NCBI GenBank assembly: GCA_019055375.1
Contig: JAHQIW010002123.1
Location: forward strand, 186,001-250,000
Reading direction: 5' to 3'
DNA: 64,000 nucleotides
DNA from: Parelaphostrongylus tenuis
Taxonomy: Eukaryota > Nematoda > Chromadorea > Rhabditida > Metastrongylidae
Below, piece after piece: positions 52,040 through 63,630 of the stretch (within the stretch, counting starts at the first letter, position 1; every line of letters starts with the position of its first letter). A program made the translations under genes and the position numbers. A model generated the notes under the pieces. That model did no database searches and was not told where the DNA came from. It saw nothing but the letters and a program-made list of their open reading frames with translations.

Positions 52040-53320
52040 CAGCGGCACTAAAGCAAGTACAATAAGAAATCTCCCATTTAAGTTGCTTGTTGACAGATTC
52101 CAAACGATGTGCTTTTCCGTTTGATTGGATGCGACATCGATGTGCTTTCGTTTCAGTGTACATCTTCCTAGAGTTTGGGAAAAGACGCGGTGAACTGGTT
52201 TCTTAAATCAGGCGCTCCATTATTCGATTCTCAGAAGGAAGGAAGGAAAAGGAGAGAAAGGAAATTTACGGGCCAGACAAAGGAGCTTTGAAGGGCGAAA
52301 TCTAATAAGACTTCCAAATGTGTATGAGTACTGTGGTTTTCACGTCGTCCAGTATATATTAATCACTTTTACATCAGTTCATCATAATCTACTCCTTTAT
52401 TATCTACGTGCTTATCTGCGCGAGAAAGGCGCTGTAATATGCATCACCCATGACAAGGCTAGTAGCCGAAAAAATCTTGAAACTTTCACTCTCATCTCTA
52501 GAAATCGGAACAATTTCATTTTGATTGCCACAGTGCTATGAAAAGGACTTTTTTATGGAAAGCAAACAAGTATTAATATTGCAATCCTCCGAAAGTTTAA
52601 ACTTTCATATTCCCGACCGGATAACGAAAAAAAAAACTCATTAATCTTTGAAATGTCTGCAAACTTTGTTAACGCCATGACTGAAGAAAATGTTTGTTCT
52701 GAAAGCAAAGGCACTGAAAGCAAAGGCAAATGTAAACACAGTGACGACCAATTTTATCTATTTGTTTAATTGATAAGCAATCATGAGGTCAACTCAGAAG
52801 TTATCTGGCAGTAGGTCTTGAAATTCATTAAATTTCATCTTTTTTGGATTTTACATGACCATACGTCACTTTATTCGATCCGTTCCCTCGTAGTCACCAT
52901 CCACTACAGTCTTGAAACTTTTCGCGTATGGGATCGGCTGCTACTTAAGTATTACCGTTTCCTTCATGAATGTAGTCAAATGCTCAATCGAGCCGCTTCA
53001 CCTCGAGGTCACAGTCTAATCACATTAACCTCTTGCAATTACCAGACAAGCAAGCAAAAGACAATAATTGTCAGTGGTAGTTGCGCGTTGAGAGTATTCA
53101 TTGAGAATTGTCAGCGGCGCCGTTTGATAAGTACAAGTCATTGATTTGACCACGCCAAGGTCAATGGACTCTCTTATCTCTCCGGAAGACAAAACTTGAT
53201 TACAGACATAGGTGGGAACAAGCCATTCGTGGAGTCTGAACGGGAACGAAATAGTTCGGCTGTATTTAAACTTGGTAGAGCGCGTTTGTTTGCTTGCTTA
53301 AGGAAATCCCTGCGTCGAAG
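52040..53320. other. No recognisable gene
   Basis: I looked here for a deaminase exon 2 copy in the expected position upstream of exon 3 and found none. Confidence 0.45.
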
Positions 53321-53329
53321 CTCATAAAG

Positions 53330-53545
53330 TAAGCCAGCTTCTTTATGGCCGATGTTTCGAATTAGTACTTCGCAACATCGAAGCTCTTTGATCCCTCCCG
53401 GGGCCCACCAAGACTTCCATTCCATCCAAGATCAGCCAAATGGGACCAGACTTCTTTTGAAAATGAACACTGGGCACTGCTTGATATAGTAGCAGGCCAG
53501 AGCCAAACGTGTTCAATCGCCGGTGCTCGGTGAATGCAAATGCAT
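53330..53545 (+). repeat. Very diverged SINE1-like fragment
   Basis: The order GATCCCTCCCGGGGC, CAGCCAAATGGGACCAGACTT and GCACTGCTTGATATAGTAGC parallels the SINE1 body. Confidence 0.4.
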
Positions 53546-53549
53546 GACG

Positions 53550-55145
53550 CACTTTCGGGAATTGAAAAATGCCTAGAGATTAATGCTATTTATCTTTTGA
53601 TTAGCACATCACCGTTATTTCACTATTGTGTACGTATATGTCCTCATTATGTGTAATATTGTTACTGATTCAGTAATGATAACGCCTTAATAGTCCAGTG
53701 ATAGCGAGACCGTTCAATATGTGCAATATCGTGGTTCTACAATGCACCGAGATAACTAGCCCATCCGTTATTAGTGAGTGGAAAATAAACACCGTCCTAT
53801 GGCACCAGCTTGCTTCTTGCAATCAACAAAAGAAAGCAAATATTCGTTATGAAAAATTCGATAATACACGTGAGCACAATAGTCTCAAAATTCGGCCATA
53901 GTCGGCTAGCATTGAGAGTTATATGGTCCAAGATTTTCCATGCAGCAACTTCGTCGACGCCTTATCAACAAAACTCACTGCAAGTGATACCACCGGAAAC
54001 TCAAAGCACTATCCATTTTTATTCGAAGGGTAGACGTGTACTATTATAATGACAGAAGCAATCTTCAGACTTCATGAACCACCAAGCAATGATATACGTC
54101 TCGGAAGGTCGGAATAACGGGTAAAAGTATTTACGATCAACGTTACTTTTATACAGCACATATGGATGCCTTATAGCATACTCATATAAAACATTTCAGT
54201 GAAAGACCTTAAGCAATAAAGCTGTTCACCTCTTTTGGTCGAATGGCCACTAAGGAAGTATGGGCTCTACCTTCACCCAGCTAAGTAGCATCGCGGACAG
54301 TGGGATGATAGGTGATGTGGGTGTGATAAATATGTATAGGTATGAAAATTCGTTGGTACTTCCTACTACAGAAATTGTGCGCATGGGTAGTATGAAGATT
54401 CTGCTACTATGCAACAACGATGCACTTCTTTTTGGACACGTCTTTCCAGATCGCTGCAACACTATGAGCACATTTTCTATGAAATGTTGCTATGGAGATA
54501 GTAGATTAAAAGAGCAAATAGGAGAGCTCTACCACAGATCACAGACATTTACTGTCGGAATTACTTCGCACAAAGCATCAATCCGTTCACCAACATGTTA
54601 TCTACTACATTTATTTCAGTACTTGAGAATATCTGGTTGGGAAAAAACGTTGAAGAAAGCGTATAAAGCTCAAAAATGGCGCTTTTTCACTATTTTGTGG
54701 AGTCGATTAACGGTTCACCGCTCAGGACGGCTGTATCCACTTGTTACAGAAGTCATTCCTTCGATGTCCATTTATTTTCGATGATCGAATTTCCGCCTGC
54801 TGTTGTTATCCTTCCAGAGAAGAAGAAACTAAGGCGATCTTTTGGTGAAAACTCTGGAAAGAAATCACCATACTATACCGTAACACCTAAGCATAATTCG
54901 AAACACAGATTAATATGAATAAGATAACGGAAATGAGAGTGTGGAAGAAATATTATGAATATTTAACAGTAAACAAAATTGTGAGTGAAGATACGAACGT
55001 GAAAAACATTAATTAATTGAAGTTCAACTGATCAATCAAAGAGAGTAGATGGATATCGAGAAAGAGCAATTACATCGTAGTAGGCAACAAAATGAGAACA
55101 AATGTAGTAAAGTAATTTCCGAGTTGAAACTGCAACAGAGGAGAG
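53550..55145. other. No recognised gene; one 174-codon frame
   Basis: The + frame at 54260-54784 is the longest in the 3' third, but I recognise no domain and its codon pattern is not distinctive. A small secreted or lineage-specific protein cannot be excluded. Confidence 0.35.
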
Positions 55146-55149
55146 GGAC

Positions 55150-55405
55150 GGGCGGTTGAGTGGTTGTGATGCTCATCGCTGCGTGAGCAGGATACGAACC
55201 CCACATGCAGTCATCTCGTCGGCAGTCAACTATGAACGCTCTATAAAATGCCACAGCCAAGCTATTCTCGAGATTACAACGAGATGTACTACGCCAGTAT
55301 TCTACGACATTCAAGAAAAAGACGAAGATCAAATTGAATGCTAGAAGTGCTGGAACCCTCACAGAGAAAAAAAATATGTGGGACGGACCAAGTAAACAGC
55401 TAAAT
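55150..55405 (+). repeat. SINE2 copy
   Basis: Head GGCGGTTGAGTGGTTGTGATG, AATGCCACAGCCAAGCTATT, TTCAAGAAAAAGACGAAGATC, ATTGAATGCTAGAAGTGCTG, tail GGGACGGACC. Confidence 0.75.
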
Positions 55406-55554
55406 TGCATAAATGGGGCTCTAACAACGACTTTTTGAAATGTCAGGAAATCGAAAGCAGAAATCATTATGTATTCTGGCTGTGGTCAGCACAGCTTCAA
55501 CCAATAAAAAGGCCTTGTGAGTACAGTAGTCAAAGAAGGCTGAACATAAAACAC

Positions 55555-55670
55555 GCGTATGTGGTGTAACTAGTTAAGCACGGGCCTCAGGAAACGGTAA
55601 AATGCCGGTTCGAGTCTCGCTGACACCAAGAATTCGCATATCTCAACATCACTTAGTACATCTGTGACAT
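55555..55670 (+). repeat. tRNA-like repeat, single arm
   Basis: GTGGTGTAACTAGTTAAGCAC and CCGGTTCGAGTCTCGC resemble A and B boxes. The sequence is too short and lacks the anticodon arm of a functional tRNA. The flank ATTCGCATATCTCAACATCAC matches relatives. Confidence 0.55.
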
Positions 55671-55679
55671 TATACCACC

Positions 55680-56450
55680 ACGAAAGAGCACCTAAATTAG
55701 AAGCAATTTCGCTGAATCATAATTTTATTTTAGAACATCTTACACAAAAAATATTGCCTTTAAAAATCAGTTCACATTATGACAGTGGAAAACATTCAAT
55801 GTAGTTTTTAAGCTGCAGAATGCTTACTAAGAAGCCTTAAGTGCCTAATAGAAAATTTCCAGCCATCTAAGGCAATTTCTAATGTTGTCTACAGAGCGAT
55901 GTTCGCTTTACTAAATAAAAATAAATGTTAGTCCAGTCTCATGTCACAACACACTTTATCGTGTTTCGTGACATGAGCAACAGTGTTACCCTGTCAGATA
56001 TATTGAGGATGTCTGGTCTGAACAGCTTGTAAACGATGGACGATGGTGTGACGTTCTAAATGGTGGAGGTCTTTTTCTGACGATCTGATTTGTTGCGATT
56101 TAATTAACGTTCTAGGTGTTCTTCTTGCCAATGCGATGACTCAAAGTGACTAGATAGCATATCAGTCATCGGAAAATAAAATTGTTCAGATGACTTAATC
56201 ATCTAGGCGACTATGGAATTTGTCTAATTCCGTTATAATCTCATTATTTTTCACCTCTTATTCTCAATTGTCAACCCTTTCGGGAAGCCTATAGAAATCG
56301 ATGAGCACAGCGCCAATTCGCAGCGGTGCGTAAATTTTGCCGTTTGAACAGGGCTTTTCTTTCAGTTTGTGAAAATTTTTGGGTTTCCTGTATTACTTTG
56401 ATATCAACACGGTTTCCTGTCCTCGCTCATAAGCTTCTGATTTACATACA
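55680..56450. other. No recognisable gene
   Basis: AT-rich unassigned DNA. Confidence 0.5.
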
Positions 56451-56451
56451 C

Positions 56452-57381
56452 GGTGCACAAAAGTTGTGATAAATTCTTGAGATCTTTTCAACGAATGAAC
56501 TCTGTCAAGCAAAGAAATATTCACTTTTATCAGATTAATAACTATAACAAATAACAAAAACGTTTATAACAAGTCTTCAACATTGCCTCCTTTTGCTTCT
56601 ATGCATGCACGAGGTCGACTGTGAAAATTTCCAACGATGTTCGCACACGTTCTGTGAATTTCTCCTCAAACGCGTGTCGAAGCCAAACTACTACACATTC
56701 TCCAGAATCGACGTCGACTTCTCAAAACAGCAGAAGTTCGCGGTAGCAAAAATCATGGGCCGGTCATTTTCGGACCTCTGTGGTGGTCTGCGCCGACATT
56801 TGGGCCATGAGAAATACGCTGGTCAGCAGAAGCCGAAATCAACGTTGCCAGCTATCACCAGCAAGTTTTACAGGGCGTATTGGAGCCTTAGGGTACTCAA
56901 CATTTTGGCACCAACGGATTTACACTCCAGTGGACTGTGATCCTGCGCACTAACCCCGCTCAACGATTGCCATCTGTCAATCGGCTGTTTTTTAGTTTTT
57001 GGTGCGACATTTGGCTGTCGAATTCGCCGGATCTCAACCCAATAAATTACTCTTTGTGGTCGGTCCGTAGTGGAATAAGAAGTCCCGGGTATCGATACAT
57101 TAGCGTAGACGCTTTAAGACGGCTTTGACACGCGCTTGGAATGAGATTTGGTGGAAACGTGTGCGACCACAGCTGGAATTTTCCGCCAGTGACTTTGTGA
57201 ATGTAGTAGGGAGACCAAAGGAGGCAATTTCGGAAACTTGTCATATAGTTTCACAATTTTTAGTTATAGCTATTGATCTAATAATCGTGATTATTTCTTC
57301 AATTGAATGAATTAATTTGTTGTTACAGTGCTTTTCTATTGCTGAACTATGTGGAAAAAATATTTAGAACTTATCCGCACC
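56452..57381 (+). mobile_element. Mariner-like transposon relic
   Basis: Imperfect terminal inverted repeats: GGTGCACAAAAGTTGTGATA at left, reverse complement GGTGCGGATAAGTTCTAAAT at right. Across frame breaks the + strand encodes the C-terminal half of a Tc1/mariner-superfamily transposase, including SNSPDLNPINYSLWS, DALRRL, and RAWNEIWWKRVRPQLE. Frameshifts and a missing N-terminal domain make it inactive. Confidence 0.8.
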
Positions 57382-57385
57382 CCCT

Positions 57386-57420
57386 ACATATACATATATA
57401 TATATATATATATATATTCT
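57386..57420. repeat. (TA)n microsatellite
   Basis: A run of about 15 TA units directly after the mariner right end; mariners target TA. Confidence 0.85.
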
Positions 57421-57424
57421 TTGT

Positions 57425-59010
57425 ATAAAAAAACGATAATTTACTGCAACTGCAGAGTTTTTGGCATTTAGTCAGTTGCAATGAGTTGTGCAAAAAAAAA
57501 AAACTCACGATAAATCGTCGAATTCTAGTATTTCTTACTATATACAATACCCAAAAGTCGTCAAAGTGGTTGTTATTTTTAAAACAATGAATCTTCGGAT
57601 AAAAATGATGATGCATACTGCATGCGGTACCATTGGAAGCTATTCAATAATATAAGATTTTTCGCCCATTTTTTAGGGGTAAACCTTTTTTATATCCCGC
57701 CTATACTTTATAATGAACATTATTTGTCGTTGCAACTTTGCCTCTGCACATGCCCACCTATTTTACCTAACTTTCGCAAATTGTTTGTTCTCAAGGCCAT
57801 CCTGTGTAGCTCCTGCAAGTTTCTTGATCACAAAATAACTTGAATGCGACTAAGTGCAGGTGCCTGTGACCGTCAACCATGAAAATACCCACCTGGTTCA
57901 CCCTGCTGCTTCCTATGAGTATCCTCTCCCCGTTTCACCACTTGGATTCAAATATTTTTACATTACGGGAAAAAATATCTACGAAAAGTCACAGTCGCTT
58001 TTAAAAAAACTACTAAGTGTACATAATTCTCGTTTGTTTAATATTGTCTATCGGCATCCACTGTACTCGGAGATCTGCCTTCGGAAGTGGTCGATATCAC
58101 TTTAACTTTCACAAGTTTTGAAAAAAGAAACTACTCACTTTCTATTTATCAATATAGCGTATTGTAGATGGACATATTAAAGAACATAGATGAAGAGATA
58201 TTCGGTGAGTCTTCAACAAATGTTTTATTACTCAGAATGCTGCTTTACACTTTTATAACAATGAATGATTTTCAATCATAGGTGCAAGAAACCAGTCGAC
58301 TTTTACTACCAGTACTCGATATGTGGGATATACTCGATATATGGGAGTTGTAAAATAGTAGGAAGTAGAATATACTCGATATATTGGAGCTGATTGTAGA
58401 GCGGGCATATTTCAGGCAATCGGGGCAATGAGGAGTTGGAAAAGACGGTCTCAGCTTGATAAAGTTGGCAAAAAAAAAAATGCTCAAAAGGAGTTCAAGA
58501 TTTGATCGCTCTCAAAAAACGTCTAAGTATCTATTAAAATCTCCTCCGCAATATCCTATTTTTTGTGATTACAAAGTGCTTCGACTATCGAGATTTTACT
58601 ATACAATTGCCAAGAGAATCCGTTGTGGAATGCAAACCACTTGTTAACCACTCCAATAACTAGGTGTCTTTCTGTCTTCGTTCGTACTGCGAACTAAAAA
58701 GGTCTAGCTGAGAGTAGAAAATCTACAACATCAGCAAGAAATTTGAAAATTTTGGTGAAGAGAATGCATTCTATACGAAAAATTGCTCCACAAAATGATG
58801 AAGAGGAACTCTATTAAGGCATACTTCGGTTGAATGTGAAAAATTCTCCTTTTTAATTTTCTTGAAGAGTCATACTCAATAGAACATGTATTTTTTAATT
58901 ACACTCGTACAAACTGTCCCAAGAAATTTATCCCATCACCCGTTTTTAAGCTTCGCTTTGATCATTGAGTATAATCTCAGAGAATGTTTGATCCTTTCAA
59001 GGGTTATTAC
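57425..59010. other. No assigned gene
   Basis: GTGCAG at 57853-57858 precedes an open stretch (VPVTVNHENTHLVHPAASYE) that could be an exon, but no homology or partner exon was found. GATATACTCGATATATGGG repeats occur near 58320-58390. Confidence 0.35.
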
Positions 59011-59019
59011 GTGAGAGCC

Positions 59020-59235
59020 ATACGTAGGTGTCGACAGTGTCGCCCGCTTCGATTGTGGACCACGCTCCGCACAGAATCCAGTATCACGTGCTATCACTAT
59101 AAATGACGTCTCTCACTTCCTGCTAAGAAGTTGAGTTCAGCTTGGGGCGTGGGCCACCGATGAAGCAAGCGACATAACCGAAACATACGTACTCTCACGC
59201 AACATCCTCAAAAAGCTTTGAACCTTCTCTCGGGT
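59020..59235 (+). repeat. Dispersed repeat related to 35750-35960
   Basis: GGGGCGTGGGCCACCGATGA, CCGAAACATACGTACTCTC and CTCAAAAAGCTTTGAACC match the other copy in order. It looks like a decayed hammerhead context but the core is not conserved. Confidence 0.45.
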
Positions 59236-59515
59236 TCACCAAGAAATGTGAAAAAAAATTAAAAGTGCTTTGTTATTCTAAAGCGTAGACTTTGCACTGA
59301 AAGTAAGGATTTTTAGGACAATTGAGCATCCCTTTTACTAAAAACACTCTTATAGAAGTTCCCTCAATGATTACTTATCTTTTAGTAACAACAAAGTTTT
59401 CATAGAATCTTATTACCACTATATGACTGCCAGAAAAGCCCTCTGTGAAGCTAAAATAATGGGCTGATTATGCAGAAGATAGATACTAATTTCTTTGAAT
59501 TAATTAGAAGTACGG

Positions 59516-59775
59516 GGCGCCGTGGACGAGTGGTTGTGGTATTGGTCACAGCGCGCGGGAGGAGAGCTCCATCCCCCATTTCTTTCCAGCAGTCAGCAAC
59601 AACGTCCTATGGAACGCAACAGCCACGCTGTCGTCGAGATTGCATGGAGAATCATCCAACCAGTATTCTACGTCGTTCAAGAAGAAGGCGAAAAACGAAA
59701 TAAACGCTAGAGGTATAGGGTTCTGCACAGTGAAAAAAAAAGAAAAACACTGTGATGACGGCAAATAAAGTGTTA
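59516..59775 (+). repeat. SINE2 copy
   Basis: GGCGCCGTGGACGAGTGGTTG head, GGAACGCAACAGCCACGCTG, TTCAAGAAGAAGGCGAAAAAC, then GATGACGGCAAATAAAG at the end. Confidence 0.75.
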
Positions 59776-59839
59776 AAAGTGAAGAGCACATTATGAGAGT
59801 TCTTCATGAAACAAGCCTTGTAAACATATTATTTTTGTT

Positions 59840-60000
59840 TCTGGTATATCTTGAGACCTCGCTTGAATTTCAACGTGCTTAGTAGTTATTTTTGAGCCAT
59901 TCATGAGGTATATTATGGGCACTTGTACAGTGCAAGATATGTGTCCCTTTTGAGCCGCTTCAAGAAATTTAGCACTTCTCAAGCTGTCAATTGATGTCAT
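59840..60000 (-). repeat. Decayed family A/B-like element end
   Basis: GGGCACTTGTACAGTGCAAG then ATATGTGTCCC parallels the hammerhead 3' flank of other copies, but no ribozyme core remains. Confidence 0.35.
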
Positions 60001-60591
60001 AAACGAAGTTAAAATAAGAAAGAAGTGTTTGATAACAAAATGAAAAAAGCTCCTTTTTTCAAAAATGTGTTATCCATAGAAATATCAAATTTATTGCCAC
60101 TTGATCACTCTTTTTACTAAGAGCTTCTTTAAAAAGTTTCTTTTGTTATAATTTATCATTTTGTAGCTAGCAAAGGCTTCTAACACATAAACTAGTTTAT
60201 GAGTACCAATATTCTGTATGTGAACTACGAGCAATGCGCGAATCAATCGGGCTTGAAAGGCAATCGTCGTTTCCCTTGTACAGCGCTTTACGATAACCTT
60301 TCAGAAAACCAATTACGGGATTGAAATAGGCGAGATTCGGGCTCTCGAATTACTAATAAGAGTTGTCAAAAAGCTATCCACAGGTTCTAATTGATAAAGC
60401 AAAGCAGTATGAGTGTGAAACACAATTTAATTTCATCCGCTACAACATAATAAAAAGACTTTTTGAGAGTCAAACATATTGTCGAAATTCCAAGGTTTAA
60501 GTCTATGAATGATTATTAAAGGTCTAAAAGATCAGTTCTGTTTAGTGAGAAAGGCCTTTTACTAATCGTGTACTCTGAACTAATATACGCA

Positions 60592-60792
60592 GTCCCGAGG
60601 GCTTTAATAACTCGTCTCGCGACACTCTCCGGCAGTCAGCAATAAACGCCCTATCAAACGCCACAGCCAGGTTATTCCGAGATAGCAAGGAGGCGTAATC
60701 AATCAGTATCCTACGACATTTATGAAGAAGACAAACCGATACGAACTGATTACTAGAAATACTGGGACCCGCACCCTAGTGAAGAAGTTGAT
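60592..60792 (+). repeat. SINE2 copy, 5' truncated
   Basis: CTCCGGCAGTCAGCAATAAACG, AAACGCCACAGCCAGGTTATTC and a GATTACTAGAAATACTGGGA tail match SINE2. Confidence 0.65.
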
Positions 60793-60799
60793 GAGGTGA

Positions 60800-61370
60800 T
60801 CACGATTCTGATTTTGCAGGGGGCACTGATAACTCTTCGGCAGCTGAATCACTCTGACTTGAGCAAATCAAAATTAGCTCAACATGTTACGAATGCGCAC
60901 CTATTCTTGGTAGAATTGCTTTGTTTAAGCTCTAATGGATATTTACATTAAGTTCTTCGCTGCAAGATGAGACAAACTTAGTGCAAAAAAGTTTCTAGGA
61001 TTCGCTGTTCGGATTCTTTATCCATGAGCGACAGCGCCGATCGTACAATGTTTTCTACATCGTGAGTGGTGAGGAAGAAGGTGAAACGTCTTATAAGACA
61101 TAAAACAAGGAATTCTGTACGTAAAAAATAATGGTATACTTTGCACTTGATGCCACATTATCGGTAAGTTTTAATAATTTTGCAATTATTAGTGCAGTTC
61201 AAAAAAAATGAGATTTACGCCGAATTAGATGCAATACTGTTTTGCTTGAACACTCTAGAAGCATTATATTCATTTTCTAGTTCAACTAGATCTCTTATAG
61301 TTTGTCAAATTCAGCTTCACCCCTTAGCTTTCAGGAGATCACATGCAGGTGATTCTGGAGGTCATATAGT
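60800..61370. other. No recognisable gene
   Basis: Unassigned sequence. Confidence 0.45.
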
Positions 61371-61373
61371 ACA

Positions 61374-62100
61374 TCAAACCTCCTGATCCTCATTTGCTTC
61401 TAATGGATTTCCTCTTCCACGAGAAGAAAGAAGTTCATACAAGAACGGACGAATTTTGCATGCTGTTGTGAGCTGCGCATATTCATTTTTTGGTTCGACT
61501 AGAATTTGATTTTCACAATGTGTGACGGCACATCGGTGACTTCTTCTACAAAAGTATTCAGGAGGTTTTCCACTCAATAATTAGACTATCAAGAAGCTTT
61601 TGTCATAGTTTCCCATATGTGAAATATTATTTAATATTTGAAAATGGCATATTAAAGTGAGCCTAGGTTCTGAGGAAAGAGATATCGCTCAATTGTTGAC
61701 CAGCGTTTCATAAGAAGATATGTAACTCGCGCAAAATTTCATATAAAAATAACTCAAAATGTTTGAAGTTTATCCAACTCAAAATGGGCATCATATCGAA
61801 AAAGTGATGGCGATTTCCCGAAAAAAAAAACGTTTTGTATAAATCGCATATTGGTCAGTTATTGTTTATCATAAACTTACATGACAACGAATGCTGCCGC
61901 CAAGAAACAACCGAACAACTGCAACGGCCACAAAGTCCTTAGCAGCAATAATGGGACTTCAGCTGTTATACCATCAATGGTCGATATGAAACTGCTATCG
62001 TAAGCAGTTTGGTCGTCGCCATTCTTGCATGAGCTTCTCTTAGGGAGCTTGCGTAATTCGAGACAAAAAAGCGGAGTCAACGTTTTTGGTACGACGTATG
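61374..62100 (-). CDS. Possible last two exons of an unidentified membrane protein
   Basis: The - strand has an exon ending at about 61877 with a consensus donor (TCAT|GTAAGTTTATG). It encodes PLLLLRTLWPLQLFGCFLAA, a hydrophobic stretch long enough to span a membrane. A good acceptor (CTTTTGTAG) near 61548 opens the next exon in the matching phase; this reads RSHRCAVTHCENQILVEPKN, a short polar tail ending EANEDQEV and a stop at 61374. The 5' edge of the upstream exon and any earlier exons were not found. I do not recognise the family; a real gene is likely but unproven. Confidence 0.4.
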
Positions 62101-62149
62101 TCACATGTGATACAATGACTGCCGCAGCATGTTTCGGCATACATCGGCG

Positions 62150-63020
62150 TACTAAGCGCGCCAGATACAGATTAGGTAGTTACTCGATAAAGTTTTCAAA
62201 AATGTACCTATTCCACTTAGCTATTTGCTTTTCATGGTTCCGATTAGTTACGATACTCCGAAACGAATTTTAGCGCTTACAACATTATATACAAACCATC
62301 CGGAAAAGGATTACTACTTACGACTGTTTCGTGGGACTGCAGGGTTTTTTTTTACGTGCATCTTTTTCGCATGGAATGAATTGTTCTATTGCTTATTAGA
62401 TAAGTGTAGGAGCCGTTCCAACAACGAAAGCCTTCATTGAAGTCTTTTCATCAATGTTTTATGTTTGACTCGTAACAAAACCTCTTTTTTGACGATAATA
62501 GTGTGGACTTCAATTGAAACTACAATATTGTGATTATAACAGCCCGTTTAGAAGTCGACCACTCCGCGTGCGAGGTTGATTACCAACGTCGCATTGAAGG
62601 AGGTAACAGAAACTTGTACATTTTTTGAAGCAATAGAATATCTAATAGACTCGCAAAAAATGAAATGGCTTTATGCCTAAGTATTAGCCTCTCAATGCAC
62701 TCTTACATTTGCCGCTTTAGATACGAGTTAAGTCCACCTTGGGTCTCAAAAAATTCTGAGACTCCACTTGACGAGCTGTTGCATGAAAGGCAAAGATCCA
62801 AAGTGTGTTAATTTTGTATGATGAGATTAATTAGTCTGCCTGTGCACTACCTCATCCGTGATATTTCCAAGAATAAAAGCCAATTACACATATCGTTCCG
62901 CGAAAGGTGCTCTAAAGAACTTTAGCTTTCGTTCCAAATATTATTGCGCAACAGAGCTTCTCACCGTCGAAAGATTCTTTGCATGATTAAAATAAGAAAT
63001 AGTGTAAATTCTTATATTCT
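62150..63020. other. No recognisable gene
   Basis: No motif found. If the membrane-protein gene is real, its upstream exons should lie here or beyond. Confidence 0.4.
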
Positions 63021-63021
63021 T

Positions 63022-63165
63022 CTTTAAGCCAAACACGAGGTGTTACCATAAACTTTATCTGACAGCTGACGTTTCGGCACTTCGCTTTCTTCAGAGCCTG
63101 GAAAGGTCAAATTGTCCGCAATCTAGTAAGCCAAACACCTCCAAAACTCCCTTAGAAAAAATTTT
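63022..63165 (-). repeat. Solo partial PLTR
   Basis: TTCTTTAAGCCAAACACGAGG through AGCCTGGAAAGGTCAAATTG to CACCTCCAAAACTCCCTTAG matches the young PLTRs with few changes. It is truncated at about 63165. Confidence 0.85.
63064..63098 (-). ncRNA. Hammerhead motif in solo PLTR
   Basis: Core CTGAAGA, GAAAC, GTC and the GGCT/AGCT stem I are intact. Stem II is weakened (AAGC-GAAGT-GCC instead of GGC/GCC). Confidence 0.6.
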
Positions 63166-63188
63166 AAGAAATTCGAAAATAGTGTAAC

Positions 63189-63284
63189 TATATATATATG
63201 GATGTATGGGCACGCATATATGTATATATATATATACATATGTACGTATATATATGCATATATAGATACTTATGTGCATATATG
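63189..63284. repeat. TATA/CATATG microsatellite
   Basis: Alternating TATATATG and CATATATG units between the PLTR and the SINE1 copy. Confidence 0.85.
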
Positions 63285-63583
63285 TGGCGCATGTGGCGCA
63301 GCGGTTAGAGGTGCCCTGCGTCGCACACGAGGTCACTGGTCCGATCTCGCGCTCATGGCTCACCAAGCCATCCATCCCTCCGGGGTCGGTAAATTGGTAC
63401 CAGACAGGTCTCAGACTTGTCTGGGAGGATAAGCAGCACTGACTCGGTCCAGCGGGAGGCCACCGCGAGTCATTGTAAAGGCCAGATGTGCATTAAATCA
63501 CCTCAAACGAAGTTAAAAATTGAAGTCGAATGCATGGCGCATCCCTCAGGGATTGATTAACGCCGAGAGCTTTATCCTTTTAG
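63284..63583 (+). repeat. SINE1, best-preserved copy
   Basis: About 300 bp. A tRNA-like head with A box (TGGCGCAGCGGTTAGAGG) and B-box-like GGTCCGATCTC is followed by a body containing GGTCGGTAAATTGGTACC and AGACTTGTCTGGGAGG. The tail has CATCCCTCAGGGATTGAT and GAGAGCTTTATCC. This copy serves as the reference for the other members. Confidence 0.8.
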
Positions 63584-63630
63584 CTTTATGTGCATATATA
63601 TGCGTGCAGATGTATATCTGGATATGTATA

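Noticed and set aside
54260..54784. 174-codon + strand frame as a gene
   Set aside because: No motif or splice support; left as unassigned.
55555..55670. Possible true tRNA gene
   Set aside because: A-box and B-box resemblance and a partial acceptor pairing exist, but the length is short and no anticodon stem-loop can be drawn; the flank matches the dispersed repeat family.
63189..63284. Palindromic regulatory element in TATATATG repeats
   Set aside because: Simple microsatellite next to a SINE; no specific site can be supported.
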